A DNA stretch of 64,000 nt, taken from NCBI RefSeq assembly GCF_026913205.2, contig NZ_CP168151.1:496001-560000 (forward strand), read 5' to 3'. The position numbers and the translations under genes are program-made. The notes under the pieces were generated by a model. It worked only from the letters and a program-made list of their open reading frames with translations, made no database searches and was not told the DNA's origin. Shown piece by piece: positions 53,175 through 63,788 of the stretch (its first letter is position 1; every line of letters begins with the position of its first letter). The stretch is from Lentilactobacillus sp. SPB1-3. GTDB taxonomy: Bacteria; Bacillota; Bacilli; Lactobacillales; Lactobacillaceae.

Positions 53175-53840
53175 GTGGGACAAAAAATTAATCCTAATGG
53201 ATTCCGAGTAGGTGTTATTCGCGACTGGGAAGCTAAATGGTACGCTGATAAAGAATATGCAGCATACTTGCGTGAAGACCTACAAATCCGTAAATTTATT
53301 GAAAAGCGTCTTGCTAGTGCATCAGTTTCAACTGTTGAAATTGAACGTGCTGCAAACCGGGTTAACGTTTCTATCCATACTGCCAAACCAGGAATGGTTA
53401 TTGGTAAGGGTGGTTCAGAAGTTGAAAACCTTCGTAAAGAACTTAACAGCCTAACAGGCAAGAGAGTTCACATCAACATCATCGAAATCAAGAAACCTGA
53501 TTTAGATGCTAAATTAGTTGGTGAAAACATTGCTCGTCAACTTGAAGGTCGTGTGGCTTTCCGTCGTGCAATGCGTCAAGCAATGCAAAGAACAATGCGT
53601 TCTGGTGCAAAAGGTATTAAGACTCAATCAGCTGGTCGTTTGAACGGTGCCGACATGGCTCGTATCGAAACTTACTCAGATGGTACAGTTCCTTTGCATA
53701 CACTTAGAGCTGACATTGACTATGCATGGGTAGAAGCTCACACAACATACGGTTCAATCGGAGTTAAAACTTGGATCTACCGTGGTGAAATTCTTCCTGC
53801 AAAAAAGAACAACGAGAATGATGACAAAGGAGGGAAATAA
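53175..53840 (+). CDS. rpsC: 30S ribosomal protein S3 (uS3)
   Basis: 221 residues. N-terminal [21 protein letters not shown], then a KH domain with [16 protein letters not shown], and the C-terminal mRNA-entry domain. GTG start at 53175, 3 nt after rplV, with GAGGAGGG inside the rplV end. Confidence 0.97.
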   Translation: MGQKINPNGFRVGVIRDWEAKWYADKEYAAYLREDLQIRKFIEKRLASASVSTVEIERAANRVNVSIHTAKPGMVIGKGGSEVENLRKELNSLTGKRVHINIIEIKKPDLDAKLVGENIARQLEGRVAFRRAMRQAMQRTMRSGAKGIKTQSAGRLNGADMARIETYSDGTVPLHTLRADIDYAWVEAHTTYGSIGVKTWIYRGEILPAKKNNENDDKGGK

Positions 53841-53842
53841 AC

Positions 53843-54277
53843 ATGTTAGTACCAAAACGTGTTAAGCATCGTCGTGAACATCGTGGTAAGCTCCGTGGGC
53901 AAGCCAAAGGTGGTAAGCAAGTAAGCTTCGGCGATTACGGTTTGCAAGCTTTGGATTCAAAATGGATCACAAACAGACAAATCGAAGCCGCTCGTATAGC
54001 AATGACTCGTTATATGAAGCGTGGTGGAAAAGTTTGGATTAAGATTTTCCCTCACAAGTCATATACCGAAAAGGGTGTCGGAGTTCGAATGGGTAATGGT
54101 AAAGGTACACCTGCTGGATGGGTTGCACCTGTAAAGCGGGGCAAGGTACTTTTTGAAGTCGGTGGCGTTACTGAAGAAGTCGCTAACGAAGCATTAAGAC
54201 TTGCATCAATGAAACTTCCCGTTAGAACTAAGATTTTAAAACGTGAGGAAGTAGGTGGCGAATCCAATGAAGGCTAA
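53843..54277 (+). CDS. rplP: 50S ribosomal protein L16 (uL16)
   Basis: 144 residues. [20 protein letters not shown] and the A-site contact region [20 protein letters not shown] are clear. AGGAGGG precedes the ATG by 7 nt, inside the rpsC end. The last 11 nt overlap rpmC. Confidence 0.97.
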   Translation: MLVPKRVKHRREHRGKLRGQAKGGKQVSFGDYGLQALDSKWITNRQIEAARIAMTRYMKRGGKVWIKIFPHKSYTEKGVGVRMGNGKGTPAGWVAPVKRGKVLFEVGGVTEEVANEALRLASMKLPVRTKILKREEVGGESNEG

Positions 54278-54461
54278 AGAAATTAATGAATTAACCACTG
54301 CTCAAATGATCGAAAAAGAACAAGATTACAAAGACGAATTATTCAATCTTCGTTTCCAATTGGCCACTGGTCAACTTGAAAACACTGCTCGTCTAAAGCA
54401 AGTTCGTAAGAACATTGCTCGTATCAAGACAGCACTTCGTCAACAAGAACTTAACAAGTAG
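54267..54461 (+). CDS. rpmC: 50S ribosomal protein L29 (uL29)
   Basis: 64 residues, two helices around the tunnel exit; [23 protein letters not shown] is diagnostic. The ATG at 54267 gives the family N-terminus MKAKEI and overlaps rplP. A GTG at 54255 would add four residues. Confidence 0.96.
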   Translation: MKAKEINELTTAQMIEKEQDYKDELFNLRFQLATGQLENTARLKQVRKNIARIKTALRQQELNK

Positions 54462-54487
54462 AATACGATAAAGGAGGTAACTGTTTA

Positions 54488-54754
54488 ATGGCTGAAGAAC
54501 GCAACCAACGTAAGGTATACCAAGGACGAGTAGTTTCTGCTAAGAGTGATAAGACTATTACTGTCGTTGTTGAAACATACAAGACTCACCCTGTATACGG
54601 TAAGCGCGTTAAGTATTCTAAGAAATACACTGCTCATGATGAAAACAATGAAGCAAAGGTTAATGATGTTGTACGTATTATGGAAACTCGTCCATTATCT
54701 AAGACAAAGCGTTTCCGTCTACTAGACATTGTTGAAAAAGCGGTTATTATTTAA
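54488..54754 (+). CDS. rpsQ: 30S ribosomal protein S17 (uS17)
   Basis: 88 residues, OB-fold 16S rRNA-binding protein. [20 protein letters not shown] and [16 protein letters not shown]-like sequence at the end are typical. AAAGGAGG precedes the ATG. A 61-nt AT-rich gap follows. Confidence 0.97.
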   Translation: MAEERNQRKVYQGRVVSAKSDKTITVVVETYKTHPVYGKRVKYSKKYTAHDENNEAKVNDVVRIMETRPLSKTKRFRLLDIVEKAVII

Positions 54755-54815
54755 TACAAATTTTTATCATTTTTTATCGTGTTCTGATCTTAAAAAATGA
54801 AGGGAGGATATACCT

Positions 54816-55184
54816 TTGATTCAACAAGAAAGCCGTTTAAAAGTTGCTGACAACTCAGGCGCAAGAGAAATTTTAACAATCAAGGTCTTAGGTGGCTCAA
54901 CTAGAAGATATGCCGGAATCGGTGATACTATCGTTGCTACTGTTAAACAAGCAACGCCAGGTGGCGTTGTCAAAAAAGGTGACGTTGTTAAAGCAGTTGT
55001 TGTCCGTACAAAGGCAGTTACACGTCGTACCGACGGTTCATACATCCGTTTCGACGAAAATGCTGCTGTATTGATTCGTGATGATAAAAGCCCTCAAGGT
55101 ACTCGTATCTTTGGCCCGGTTGCTCGTGAATTGCGTGATCACAACTTCATGAAGATCGTTTCATTGGCCCCAGAAGTACTTTAA
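54816..55184 (+). CDS. rplN: 50S ribosomal protein L14 (uL14)
   Basis: 122 residues, the exact family length. [21 protein letters not shown] and the C-terminal [14 protein letters not shown] are near universal. TTG start at 54816 with GGGAGG upstream. It opens the spc part of the cluster (S8 target region in E. coli), but no separate promoter is seen here. Confidence 0.98.
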   Translation: MIQQESRLKVADNSGAREILTIKVLGGSTRRYAGIGDTIVATVKQATPGGVVKKGDVVKAVVVRTKAVTRRTDGSYIRFDENAAVLIRDDKSPQGTRIFGPVARELRDHNFMKIVSLAPEVL

Positions 55185-55215
55185 TTTCAACCCAAGGATA
55201 TAAGGAGGTGCCGTT

Positions 55216-55524
55216 ATGTTCATTAAAACTGGTGACAAAGTTCGAGTTATTAGTGGTAAGGACAAAGGTAAAGAAGGAACAGTTAAAAAGACTATTGCTT
55301 CAAAAGACCGTGTTATCGTCGAAGGCGTTAACATGATTAAGAAACATGCCAAAGCTTCAACTACCAACCCACAAGGTGGAATCGTTGATACTGAAGCCGC
55401 TATTCATGTTTCAAACGTAATGCTTATTGATCCATCTACCAATGAACCAACTCGTGTTGGTTTCAAAATTGAAGATGGTAAAAAGGTTCGTTTTTCTAAG
55501 AAATCACAAAAAGCAATCGATTAA
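55216..55524 (+). CDS. rplX: 50S ribosomal protein L24 (uL24)
   Basis: 102 residues with the KOW motif [20 protein letters not shown], an assembly initiator of the large subunit. AAGGAGGTG lies 6 nt before the ATG. Confidence 0.97.
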   Translation: MFIKTGDKVRVISGKDKGKEGTVKKTIASKDRVIVEGVNMIKKHAKASTTNPQGGIVDTEAAIHVSNVMLIDPSTNEPTRVGFKIEDGKKVRFSKKSQKAID

Positions 55525-55553
55525 TTTATAAGCGAAAGGAGGATACCTTTTAA

Positions 55554-56096
55554 ATGTCAAGTCGTTTACGAGAAAAATTTGATAGTGAAATCAAATCACA
55601 CATGATGGAAAAATTCAATTACAGCTCAACTATGCAAGCTCCAAAGATTGAGAAGATTGTGTTGAACATGGGTGTTGGTGATGCAGTTACTAACGCCAAG
55701 AACTTGGATGAAGCAGTTGCAGAACTTGCTTTGATCTCAGGTCAAAAGCCATTAGTTACAAAAGCTAAGAAATCTATTGCCGGTTTCAGACTCCGTGAAG
55801 GAATGTCAATCGGTGCCAAAGTTACCCTTCGTGGTGACAGAATGTACGATTTCTTGGACAAGTTGATCAATGTATCATTGCCACGTGTTCGTGACTTCCA
55901 TGGTGTTAGTAACCGTGCCTTTGATGGCCGTGGTAACTATACCTTAGGTGTTAGAGAACAATTGATTTTCCCTGAAATTGATTACGATGATGTTAACCGT
56001 GTTAGAGGTTTAGACATTGTAGTCGTAACTACAGCAAATACTGATGAAGAATCACGTGAATTGTTGACTCAATTCGGTATGCCATTTGCCAAATAA
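55554..56096 (+). CDS. rplE: 50S ribosomal protein L5 (uL5)
   Basis: 180 residues, binds 5S rRNA and contacts the 30S head. [16 protein letters not shown] and SFRGREN-like [18 protein letters not shown] are diagnostic. AAAGGAGG upstream. Confidence 0.97.
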   Translation: MSSRLREKFDSEIKSHMMEKFNYSSTMQAPKIEKIVLNMGVGDAVTNAKNLDEAVAELALISGQKPLVTKAKKSIAGFRLREGMSIGAKVTLRGDRMYDFLDKLINVSLPRVRDFHGVSNRAFDGRGNYTLGVREQLIFPEIDYDDVNRVRGLDIVVVTTANTDEESRELLTQFGMPFAK

Positions 56097-56111
56097 TGAG
56101 GAGGTTTCACA

Positions 56112-56297
56112 TTGGCTAAAAAATCATTAATTGTAAAAAGTGAACGCCCTGCTAAATTCTCAACTCAAAACTACACACGTTGCGAACGATGCGGACGACC
56201 TCATTCAGTTTACAAAAAATTCCATTTATGCCGTTTGTGTGTCCGTGAACTTGCCCATGCGGGTCAAATTCCAGGCATGAAAAAAGCTAGCTGGTAA
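56112..56297 (+). CDS. rpsZ: 30S ribosomal protein S14, zinc-binding type (uS14)
   Basis: 61 residues, the short C+ form with the zinc ribbon CERCGRP...CRLC (Cys-x2-Cys-x12-Cys-x2-Cys). Starts at TTG 56112 behind GAGGAGG. A zinc-free paralogue elsewhere in the genome is common in lactobacilli but cannot be seen here. Confidence 0.97.
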   Translation: MAKKSLIVKSERPAKFSTQNYTRCERCGRPHSVYKKFHLCRLCVRELAHAGQIPGMKKASW

Positions 56298-56324
56298 TAT
56301 TTTAAAAAAGGAGGTTGTACGTTA

Positions 56325-56723
56325 ATGTCTATGACTGACCCAATTGCAGACTTTTTAACTCGCATTCGTAATGCAAACATGGTTTACCATGAAACAGTTG
56401 AAGTTCCTGCATCAAAGATTAAACGTGATATCGCAGAAATCCTTAAACGAGAAGGTTTCATTCGCGATGTTGAATATATTGAAGATGATAAACAAGGCGT
56501 GATCCGCGTATTTCTTAAATACGGTAAGGACAAGCAACGTGTTATCACAGGTTTAAAGAGAATTTCAAAGCCCGGTTTACGTTCATACGTCAAGGCTGAT
56601 TCAGTTCCTAAGGTCCTTAACGGTCTTGGAATCGCAATCATTTCTACTTCAAATGGAGTTGTAACTGACAAAGAAGCTCGCGCTCAAAAAGTCGGTGGAG
56701 AAGTATTAGCTTACATTTGGTAA
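56325..56723 (+). CDS. rpsH: 30S ribosomal protein S8 (uS8)
   Basis: 132 residues. [17 protein letters not shown] at the start and [20 protein letters not shown] near the C-terminus are typical. The ATG at 56325 follows GGAGG; the ATG at 56331 is an equally usual start. S8 is the spc-operon repressor in E. coli. Confidence 0.97.
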   Translation: MSMTDPIADFLTRIRNANMVYHETVEVPASKIKRDIAEILKREGFIRDVEYIEDDKQGVIRVFLKYGKDKQRVITGLKRISKPGLRSYVKADSVPKVLNGLGIAIISTSNGVVTDKEARAQKVGGEVLAYIW

Positions 56724-56753
56724 AAATTTCAAAAAATTGGAGGTGTAATTTCA

Positions 56754-57293
56754 ATGAGTCGTATTGGTTATAAAACTGTTACTATTCCTGAAGGTGTAGA
56801 AATTAAATCTGAAGGGAATGTCGTAACTGTTAAAGGTTCTAAAGGATCTTTGACCCGTGAACTTTCATCTGATATTAAGATGAACGTTAACGGAAACGAA
56901 GTTACCTTTGAACCAATTGGTGCATACAACAACCGTGTTCGTGCCCTTCATGGTACAACACGTGCAAACTTCAACAACATGGTTGAAGGTGTTACAAACG
57001 GATTTGCAAAGACCCTTAAGCTTGTCGGTGTTGGATACCGTGCTCAATTGAAAGGAAAGACATTAACTCTTAATGTTGGTTATTCTAACCCGGTTGACAT
57101 GACCGTTCCTGAAGATTTGACTGTTGAAGTTCCTGACAACACTACTATTAAGATTAGTGGTATCAACAAGCAACACGTTGGTGACTTAGCTGCCGATATT
57201 CGTGCCGTTCGTTCACCAGAACCATACAAGGGTAAAGGTATTCGTTATGAAAATGAACACATTATCCGTAAAGAAGGAAAGACTGGTAAGTAA
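56754..57293 (+). CDS. rplF: 50S ribosomal protein L6 (uL6)
   Basis: 179 residues, two related domains near the factor-binding site. [17 protein letters not shown] and the C-terminal [25 protein letters not shown] are characteristic. GGAGGTG upstream. Confidence 0.97.
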   Translation: MSRIGYKTVTIPEGVEIKSEGNVVTVKGSKGSLTRELSSDIKMNVNGNEVTFEPIGAYNNRVRALHGTTRANFNNMVEGVTNGFAKTLKLVGVGYRAQLKGKTLTLNVGYSNPVDMTVPEDLTVEVPDNTTIKISGINKQHVGDLAADIRAVRSPEPYKGKGIRYENEHIIRKEGKTGK

Positions 57294-57329
57294 TACTTAC
57301 TAGTTCAAATTAAATTTGAGGTGACTATT

Positions 57330-57683
57330 TTGATTTCTAAACCAGATAAGAACAAGAACCGGAAACGTCGTCATAGTCGTGTCCGTAGTAAAATTTCTGG
57401 TACTGCCGAGCGCCCACGCTTAAATGTTTTCCGTTCAAACAAAAACATCTACGCTCAAGTAATTGATGACGTAGAGGGTGTAACGCTTGTTAGTGCCTCA
57501 ACACTTGATACTGCAGACAGTGGAAACAAGACTGAACAAGCAGCTAGTGTTGGTAAGTTAGTAGCAGAACGTGCTAACGAAAAGAACATTAAGAATGTTG
57601 TTTTTGATCGTGGAGGATACATCTACCATGGTCGTGTTCAAGCTCTTGCAGATGCTGCTCGTGAAAATGGACTAGAATTTTAA
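57330..57683 (+). CDS. rplR: 50S ribosomal protein L18 (uL18)
   Basis: 117 residues, 5S rRNA-binding. The TTG at 57330 follows GAGGTG by 6 nt and gives the usual start [20 protein letters not shown]; a GTG at 57321 lies inside that binding site. [20 protein letters not shown] closes the protein. Confidence 0.96.
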   Translation: MISKPDKNKNRKRRHSRVRSKISGTAERPRLNVFRSNKNIYAQVIDDVEGVTLVSASTLDTADSGNKTEQAASVGKLVAERANEKNIKNVVFDRGGYIYHGRVQALADAARENGLEF

Positions 57684-57704
57684 AAAAAGGAGGAATAACC
57701 GCAC

Positions 57705-58208
57705 ATGAAGAAGTTTATTGATCCAGATAAGTTAGAGCTTGAAGATACTGTCGTTTCAATCAACCGGATCACAAAGGTTGTTAAAGGTGGACGTCGTCTT
57801 CGTTTCGCAGCTTTGGTTGTTGTTGGCGACAAACAAGGTCATGTTGGATTTGGTACTGGTAAAGCTCAAGAAGTTCCTGAAGCTATTCGTAAAGCTGTCG
57901 AAGCCGCTCGCAAGAACTTGATTGAGGTTCCGATTGTTGGTACAACAATTCCTCATGAAATTATTGGAACTTTCGGTGGTGGTAGAATTTTACTTAAGCC
58001 TGCTGCTGAAGGTTCTGGAGTTGCTGCTGGTGGTGCCGTACGTAATGTTATGGAACTTGCTGGTATCGACGATGTTACAAGTAAGCGTTTGGGATCAAAC
58101 ACTCCGGTCAATGTTATTAGAGCCACTTTTGAAGGCTTGAAAGCTTTGAGAAATGCTGATGAAGTTTCAGCTTTACGTGGTGTTTCAGCCCAACATTTAG
58201 CTGAATAA
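57705..58208 (+). CDS. rpsE: 30S ribosomal protein S5 (uS5)
   Basis: 167 residues. The N-terminal loop [11 protein letters not shown], site of spectinomycin resistance changes, looks wild-type. [20 protein letters not shown] and [20 protein letters not shown] follow. AAAGGAGG lies upstream. Confidence 0.97.
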   Translation: MKKFIDPDKLELEDTVVSINRITKVVKGGRRLRFAALVVVGDKQGHVGFGTGKAQEVPEAIRKAVEAARKNLIEVPIVGTTIPHEIIGTFGGGRILLKPAAEGSGVAAGGAVRNVMELAGIDDVTSKRLGSNTPVNVIRATFEGLKALRNADEVSALRGVSAQHLAE

Positions 58209-58221
58209 GGAGGTTATTGTA

Positions 58222-58407
58222 ATGGCTCAATTAAAGGTTACATTAATTCGTAGTGCTGCACATCGCCTCCCAAAGCAACGTAAAATTGTGAAGGCTCTTG
58301 GATTAAACAGAGTTAACAGCTCAGTTGTAAAGCCCGACAATGAAGCAACTCGGGGTGCACTTTTCCAAATTGCACACTTAATTGATGTAGAAGAAGTTAA
58401 AGATTAA
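58222..58407 (+). CDS. rpmD: 50S ribosomal protein L30 (uL30)
   Basis: 61 residues. [19 protein letters not shown] and [19 protein letters not shown] are typical. 13 nt after rpsE, with AAGGAGG overlapping the rpsE stop. Confidence 0.97.
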   Translation: MAQLKVTLIRSAAHRLPKQRKIVKALGLNRVNSSVVKPDNEATRGALFQIAHLIDVEEVKD

Positions 58408-58436
58408 TTATTATTTTGTAAGGAGGTGCTAATTTC

Positions 58437-58871
58437 ATGGAAATGAACGAATTGAAAGCCGCTGAAGGTTCTCGTTCACTACGTACTCGTAAGGGACGTG
58501 GTCGTTCAGCTGGTAAGGGTAAGACTGCTGGTCGTGGCCAAAAAGGTCAAAAGGCTCGTAGTAAGACACGTATCGGTTTTGAAGGTGGCCAAATGCCACT
58601 TTACCGTCGTATTCCAAAACGTGGTTTTAATAACATTAACCGCAAGGAATATGCAGTAGTCAACGTTGCCAAGTTAGATGCATTTGATAACGACACTGAG
58701 GTAACTCCTGAATTGCTAGTTGAATCAGGAATTGTTAAGAGTGTTAAGTCAGGTATCAAGATTCTTGGTGAAGGTGAGTTATCAAAGAAGTTAACTGTTA
58801 AAGCTAACAAATTCTCTAAGACAGCTCAATCAACTATTGAAAATGCGGGCGGTAAAATCGAGGTGATCTAA
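58437..58871 (+). CDS. rplO: 50S ribosomal protein L15 (uL15)
   Basis: 144 residues. The long basic Gly-rich N-terminal arm ([20 protein letters not shown]) threads into 23S rRNA. AAGGAGGTG upstream. The stop codon overlaps the secY start (TAATG), coupling their translation. Confidence 0.97.
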   Translation: MEMNELKAAEGSRSLRTRKGRGRSAGKGKTAGRGQKGQKARSKTRIGFEGGQMPLYRRIPKRGFNNINRKEYAVVNVAKLDAFDNDTEVTPELLVESGIVKSVKSGIKILGEGELSKKLTVKANKFSKTAQSTIENAGGKIEVI

Positions 58872-60187
58872 TGCTCTCAACATTAAAGAGTGCATTTCAA
58901 GTTAAGGAAATAAGAAACAAACTCCTATTTACGTTAGGTGTACTGATTATCTTCCGCTTAGGTGCCTATATTACGGTTCCTGGAATTAATGCGAAAGCAC
59001 TTCAATCTGTTGCATCATCTGGACTAGTTAGTATCTTAAACACATTTAGTGGTGGTGGATTAACTAACTACTCGATATTTGCGATGGGAGTATCACCATA
59101 CATCACTGCTCAAATCATCGTTCAATTGTTACAAATGGATATCGTTCCCAGATTCGTCGAATGGGGTAAACAAGGTGAAGTCGGTAGACGTAAACTTAAT
59201 CAATGGACACGGTATTTAACCGTGATTCTTGGTTTTCTTCAATCTATTGGTATCACTGCTGGTTTTAACCAATTAAGTAGTTTGAATCTAGTTTCGCATC
59301 CTAATGCACAAACTTTCATTATGATCGGAGTTATCCTTACTGGTGGTACAATGCTTACCACTTGGATGGGTGACATGATCACTGAAAGAGGTATTGGGAA
59401 CGGAATTTCAATGATTATCTTTGCCGGAATTATTGCTAGACTTCCTGTTGGTCTTCAAAAACTTTACCAAGAAAATTTTGTTGGTGTAAGTGGGACTGAC
59501 TTCTGGTTAGCAATTGGATTCGGTATTGTATTGTTAATTGTTGTGTTAGCTATTGTTACTTTCGTAACTTGGGTTCAACAAGCAGAACGAAGAGTTCCTA
59601 TTCAATATACTCGTCGTGTTGCGGGAGCTTCTGAGAGTAGTTATCTGCCATTAAAAGTTAACGTTGCTGGAGTTATTCCAGTAATCTTTGCCAGTTCGTT
59701 TATTGCGACTCCGCAAACAATTTTGATGGCATTTACTGCTAATCACTCACAAGATACTTGGTATCAAGTACTTTCTGATATATTTAACATGCAGACACCA
59801 ACTGGTGCAACTTTGTACACTGTGCTGATTGTTCTTTTCACTTTCTTCTATGCTTTTGTTCAGGTTAATCCAGAGAAGCTTTCTGAGAACTTACAAAAAC
59901 AAGGAAGTTACATTCCAGGTGTTTGGCCTGGTCATGAAACTCAATCATATGTGTCAAGTTTACTAATGAAGCTAAGTACAGTTGGATCGGTTTTCTTGGG
60001 TATTGTTGCTTTAATTCCATTAATTGCTCAGAACGTGTGGAATTTAGATGAATCAATCGGTTTAGGTGGAACTAGTTTGTTAATTGTTGTTGGTGTTGCT
60101 ATTGAAACAATTCGTCAAATCAGAGGTTTGATGATGAAGAGACAATACGTTGGGTTCATTAAAGACCCAGAATCAACCACAGATTAA
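58871..60187 (+). CDS. secY: Preprotein translocase subunit SecY
   Basis: Channel subunit of the Sec translocon, 438 residues and ten membrane spans. The plug region follows the first span ([13 protein letters not shown]), and [10 protein letters not shown]-type sequence ([20 protein letters not shown]) lies before the ninth span. The C-terminal loop [17 protein letters not shown] contacts SecA and the ribosome. Its start shares one base with the rplO stop. No accessory secY2 is seen. Confidence 0.98.
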   Translation: MLSTLKSAFQVKEIRNKLLFTLGVLIIFRLGAYITVPGINAKALQSVASSGLVSILNTFSGGGLTNYSIFAMGVSPYITAQIIVQLLQMDIVPRFVEWGKQGEVGRRKLNQWTRYLTVILGFLQSIGITAGFNQLSSLNLVSHPNAQTFIMIGVILTGGTMLTTWMGDMITERGIGNGISMIIFAGIIARLPVGLQKLYQENFVGVSGTDFWLAIGFGIVLLIVVLAIVTFVTWVQQAERRVPIQYTRRVAGASESSYLPLKVNVAGVIPVIFASSFIATPQTILMAFTANHSQDTWYQVLSDIFNMQTPTGATLYTVLIVLFTFFYAFVQVNPEKLSENLQKQGSYIPGVWPGHETQSYVSSLLMKLSTVGSVFLGIVALIPLIAQNVWNLDESIGLGGTSLLIVVGVAIETIRQIRGLMMKRQYVGFIKDPESTTD

Positions 60188-60219
60188 TAAAAACCTATAC
60201 TCGAGGAGGAATTCTAATA

Positions 60220-60876
60220 ATGTCATTAAATCTAATTTTAATGGGACTACCAGGAGCAGGAAAAGGTACACAAGCTCAGTTCATCGTTGATAAGTATCAA
60301 ATCCCTCATATTTCCACTGGAGATATGTTCAGAGAAGCTATCTCGAACGAAACTCCAATGGGATTGAAGGCCAAGGAATACACTGACAAAGGGAACTTGG
60401 TTCCTGATGAAGTAACTAATGGAATCGTTAAGGATCGTCTTGCAAAAGGTGATACCAAAGATGGTTTCCTTCTGGATGGTTATCCAAGAACTTTAGAACA
60501 AGCTGACGCTTTGTCAGATATGTCTGAAGAATTAGCTAAACCATTGGATGCAGTTATTAATATCGATGTTGATCCTAAGATACTTACTGATCGGTTAACT
60601 GGTCGGTTCATTTGTAAGAACTGTGGTGCTACTTATCATAAGATTTATCACATGCCAAAGGTTGAGAACACTTGCGACGTGTGTGGCCATCACGAGTTCT
60701 ATCAACGTGAGGATGACAAGCCTGAAGCTGTTAAAAATCGTCTCGATGTAAACATCAAAATGAATACGCCATTAATTTCTTACTACAAAGATAGAGACTT
60801 GCTATTTAATGTTGATGGTAACAAGGATATCAATGAAGTTTGGGCTGATTTAGACAAAATTCTTGCTTCTCTATAA
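60220..60876 (+). CDS. adk: Adenylate kinase
   Basis: Catalyses ATP + AMP = 2 ADP. 218 residues; P-loop GLPGAGKGT (9-17), DGYPRT (86-91), and a LID with four cysteines (132, 135, 152, 155) that bind zinc, as in Gram-positive enzymes. AGGAGG lies 8 nt before the ATG. Standard place after secY; a fresh promoter follows it. Confidence 0.98.
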   Translation: MSLNLILMGLPGAGKGTQAQFIVDKYQIPHISTGDMFREAISNETPMGLKAKEYTDKGNLVPDEVTNGIVKDRLAKGDTKDGFLLDGYPRTLEQADALSDMSEELAKPLDAVINIDVDPKILTDRLTGRFICKNCGATYHKIYHMPKVENTCDVCGHHEFYQREDDKPEAVKNRLDVNIKMNTPLISYYKDRDLLFNVDGNKDINEVWADLDKILASL

Positions 60877-60895
60877 TTCGTAAGAATGCGTTAGA

Positions 60896-60924
60896 TTGAA
60901 GATTTTGGTTTATTGTGGTAGACT
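60896..60924 (+). promoter_or_regulatory. Internal promoter before infA
   Basis: TTGAAG (60896-60901), a 17-bp spacer and TAGACT (60919-60924) with TGG directly before the -10. It would allow infA to rplQ to be transcribed independently of the rest of the cluster. Confidence 0.65.
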
Positions 60925-60989
60925 ATCGTTTGGCTATTACATCATATTTGAACAAATAATCTAACATTAATGGTTGGAGGTGTTTTTTA

Positions 60990-61208
60990 TTGGCAAAAGA
61001 TAATGTCATTGAAGTTGAAGGAAAAGTCATCGAAACGTTGCCTAATGCGATGTTTAGAGTCGAATTAGAGAACGGACATGAAATTTTGGCACACGTTTCT
61101 GGTAAGATCAGAATGCATTATATTCGAATTCTTCCAGGTGATAAAGTTACTGTTGAAATGTCGCCTTACGATTTAAGTAAGGGTAGAATTACTTATCGTT
61201 TTAAGTAA
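60990..61208 (+). CDS. infA: Translation initiation factor IF-1
   Basis: 72 residues, S1/OB fold, binds the 30S A site. [21 protein letters not shown] and [21 protein letters not shown] are universal. TTG start at 60990 behind GGAGGTG. Confidence 0.98.
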   Translation: MAKDNVIEVEGKVIETLPNAMFRVELENGHEILAHVSGKIRMHYIRILPGDKVTVEMSPYDLSKGRITYRFK

Positions 61209-61241
61209 TAATGTCTTCATTTCTGTCAAGGAGGGTTAATG

Positions 61242-61361
61242 ATGAAGGTAAGACCATCTGTAAAACCAATGTGTGAACATTGTAAAGTTATTAAGCGTAA
61301 GGGTCGAGTAATGATTATTTGCTCTGCAAACCCTAAGCATAAACAACGTCAAGGTAAATAA
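61242..61361 (+). CDS. rpmJ: 50S ribosomal protein L36 (bL36)
   Basis: 39 residues, a zinc-ribbon protein: [20 protein letters not shown] with Cys11 and Cys14, then Cys27 and His33. The ATG at 61242 is the second of two adjacent ATG codons and matches the family start; GGAGGG lies 6 nt before it. The gene is easily missed because of its size. It sits between infA and rpsM as usual. Confidence 0.97.
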   Translation: MKVRPSVKPMCEHCKVIKRKGRVMIICSANPKHKQRQGK

Positions 61362-61386
61362 TTTATTAAATAGGAGGTGCTGTTAA

Positions 61387-61752
61387 ATGGCTCGTATTGC
61401 CGGAATTGATTTGCCACGTGACAAGCGTATTGTCATTGGCTTAACATACATTTTTGGTATTGGTAATACCACTGCACAAAAGATCTTAGCTGATGCAGGC
61501 GTATCAGAAGATATTCGTGTTCGTGATTTAACACCAGATCAAGAAGATAAAATTCGTGCAGTTGTCGGCGATTTAAAAATCGAAGGTGACTTACGTCGTG
61601 AAGTAAGCATGAACATCAAGCGTCTTCAAGAAATTGGCTCATACCGTGGTATGCGTCACCGTCGTGGTTTGCCCGTTCGTGGACAACACACAAAGAACAA
61701 TGCCCGTACTCGTAAGGGTAAAAAAGCTGCTATTGCAGGTAAGAAAAAATAA
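61387..61752 (+). CDS. rpsM: 30S ribosomal protein S13 (uS13)
   Basis: 121 residues, head protein bridging to the 50[21 protein letters not shown] and [20 protein letters not shown] are diagnostic. AGGAGGTG upstream. Confidence 0.98.
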   Translation: MARIAGIDLPRDKRIVIGLTYIFGIGNTTAQKILADAGVSEDIRVRDLTPDQEDKIRAVVGDLKIEGDLRREVSMNIKRLQEIGSYRGMRHRRGLPVRGQHTKNNARTRKGKKAAIAGKKK

Positions 61753-61777
61753 TTAAAAAGGGAGGTCGTATGCTTTT

Positions 61778-62167
61778 ATGGTAAACAAGAAGACAAGTCG
61801 TAAGCGTCGTGTCAAGAAGAATATTGAATCAGGTGTTGCACATATTCACTCAACTTTCAATAACACTCTTGTGATGATTACTGACGTACAAGGTAATGCT
61901 GTTTCATGGTCATCTGCTGGTGCATTAGGTTTCCGTGGTAGTCGTAAGTCAACACCTTTTGCTGCTCAAATGGCTGCTGAAGCTGCTGCTAAAGCATCAA
62001 TGGAACATGGCATGAAGTCTGTTGAAGTTGCTGTTAAGGGACCAGGTTCTGGTCGTGAAGCTGCAATTCGTGCACTTCAAGCAACTGGTTTGGAAGTTAC
62101 AGCTATTAGAGATGTTACTCCAGTGCCTCACAACGGATCTCGTCCTCCAAAGCGTCGTCGAGTTTAG
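61778..62167 (+). CDS. rpsK: 30S ribosomal protein S11 (uS11)
   Basis: 129 residues, platform protein near the E site. [20 protein letters not shown] and the C-terminal [13 protein letters not shown] are typical. GGGAGGT precedes the ATG by about 12 nt. A 98-nt gap to rpoA follows with nothing recognisable. Confidence 0.98.
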   Translation: MVNKKTSRKRRVKKNIESGVAHIHSTFNNTLVMITDVQGNAVSWSSAGALGFRGSRKSTPFAAQMAAEAAAKASMEHGMKSVEVAVKGPGSGREAAIRALQATGLEVTAIRDVTPVPHNGSRPPKRRRV

Positions 62168-62265
62168 TATTTTGCGCACTCAATTCATTAAGTGGAATAT
62201 GTACCCGCATATTTACAAATTGTACGAACAAGACTCACGCGTTTTGAAAGGGGTTAATGATAAGA

Positions 62266-63216
62266 ATGATTGAATTTGAAAAGCCTAACATTCACAAGAT
62301 AGAAGAAAACGATAACTATGGTGAAGTTGTTGTTGAACCACTAGAAAGAGGATATGGGACTACTCTTGGTAACTCACTAAGAAGAACCCTATTGTCTTCT
62401 CTACCTGGCGCAGCAGTTACTAGTATCCAAATTGATAATGTCCTTCATGAGTTCTCAACCATTAAGGGTGTTGTCGAAGATGTCACTCAGATTATCTTAA
62501 ATGTTAAGAAAATTTCATTAAAATTAGATGGACCTGAAGACGAAGAAGAGAACTTAGAGATTGATGTTATTGGACCTGCTGATGTTACAGCTGGTGATAT
62601 TGTTGGGGATAGCGACGTAACTGTTTTAAATCCTGATCTTCATATCGCTACGGTTGCTGAGGGAACTAATTTCCATATGCGACTAACTGCTAACAGAGGC
62701 CGTGGGTATGTTTCTGCCGTTGAAAACAAACAACGTAGCTCAGAGATGCCTATTGGTGTACTTCCCGTCGATTCTATTTATACCCCAATTGAACGTGTCA
62801 ACTATCAAGTTGAGAGTACCCGGGTTGGTCAACGTGATGACTTTGATAAGCTTACTTTAGATGTTTGGACTAATGGTTCAATCACTCCAAGTGAGGCTGT
62901 TAGTTTAGCTGCTAAGATTCTAACTGAACATCTTGAGATGTTTGTTGATCTTACTGATGAAGCTAAGAATACAGAGATCATGGTCGAAAAAGAAGAAACA
63001 CACAAAGAAAAGATGCTCGAAATGACTATTGAAGAACTTGATTTATCAGTTCGTTCATATAATTGTCTTAAGCGTGCAGGCATTAATACTGTTCAAGAGT
63101 TAACTGAAAAATCTGAACCTGACATGATGAAAGTTCGTAACTTAGGACGTAAGTCATTGGAAGAGGTTAAAGAGAAACTCGGTGCTTTAGGTTTATCACT
63201 TCGTAAAGAAGACTAA
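62266..63216 (+). CDS. rpoA: DNA-directed RNA polymerase subunit alpha
   Basis: 316 residues. The N-terminal dimerisation domain has [29 protein letters not shown]; the C-terminal domain for UP elements and activators (from about 245) has [21 protein letters not shown] and the [15 protein letters not shown] helices. ATG at 62266 gives the family start [14 protein letters not shown] lies about 12 nt upstream. An ATG at 62257 is too close to that site. Confidence 0.97.
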   Translation: MIEFEKPNIHKIEENDNYGEVVVEPLERGYGTTLGNSLRRTLLSSLPGAAVTSIQIDNVLHEFSTIKGVVEDVTQIILNVKKISLKLDGPEDEEENLEIDVIGPADVTAGDIVGDSDVTVLNPDLHIATVAEGTNFHMRLTANRGRGYVSAVENKQRSSEMPIGVLPVDSIYTPIERVNYQVESTRVGQRDDFDKLTLDVWTNGSITPSEAVSLAAKILTEHLEMFVDLTDEAKNTEIMVEKEETHKEKMLEMTIEELDLSVRSYNCLKRAGINTVQELTEKSEPDMMKVRNLGRKSLEEVKEKLGALGLSLRKED

Positions 63217-63238
63217 ATAAAGGAGGATATCTAAACTT

Positions 63239-63622
63239 ATGCGTAATCGTAAATTACAACGTACTAGTGAACATCGTCGTTCAATGCTTCGTAACTTGAC
63301 TACTGAATTGATTATTCATGGTCAAATCATTACTACTGAAGCTAGAGCTAAGGAAGTTCGCTCAACTACCGACAAAATGATTTCACTTGGTAAGCGCGGT
63401 GACCTACATGCTCGTCGTCAAGCTGCTGCATACATTCGTGATGTTGTTGCTGATGTTAAAGAAGATGGTGATGATATTACTGTTACCACTGCTTTACAAA
63501 AATTGTTCGGTGACTTAGCTACTCAATACGCTGACCGTAATGGTGGATATACCCGAATCTACAAGACTATGCCACGTCGTGGTGATGGTGCTGAGATGGT
63601 TATCCTACAATTGGTTGACTAA
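63239..63622 (+). CDS. rplQ: 50S ribosomal protein L17 (bL17)
   Basis: 127 residues, near the tunnel exit. [19 protein letters not shown] at the start and [20 protein letters not shown] at the end are family features. AAAGGAGG lies upstream. Last gene of the ribosomal block; followed by an AATTATC / GATAATT inverted repeat and, 115 nt on, a terminator. Confidence 0.98.
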   Translation: MRNRKLQRTSEHRRSMLRNLTTELIIHGQIITTEARAKEVRSTTDKMISLGKRGDLHARRQAAAYIRDVVADVKEDGDDITVTTALQKLFGDLATQYADRNGGYTRIYKTMPRRGDGAEMVILQLVD

Positions 63623-63737
63623 TTATCATAGATAATTAACATAGTTTTACGAGAATCACTCAAGTTTTCGGTATAGAACGTTATGATGGTGGATTATTCC
63701 TAGTCTAGTTTGAATGTGGGCTTTTGCTCAAGCACTG

Positions 63738-63759
63738 ATTACTTGTAAGTGATTTTTTT
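63738..63759 (+). terminator. Terminator after rplQ
   Basis: ATTACTT-GT-AAGTGAT followed by seven T. The loop is very small, so only the inner four to five pairs plus a larger loop may form; the T-run supports it. Confidence 0.55.
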
Positions 63760-63788
63760 GTACATAAATTTAATTTAGGACTGTTAAT

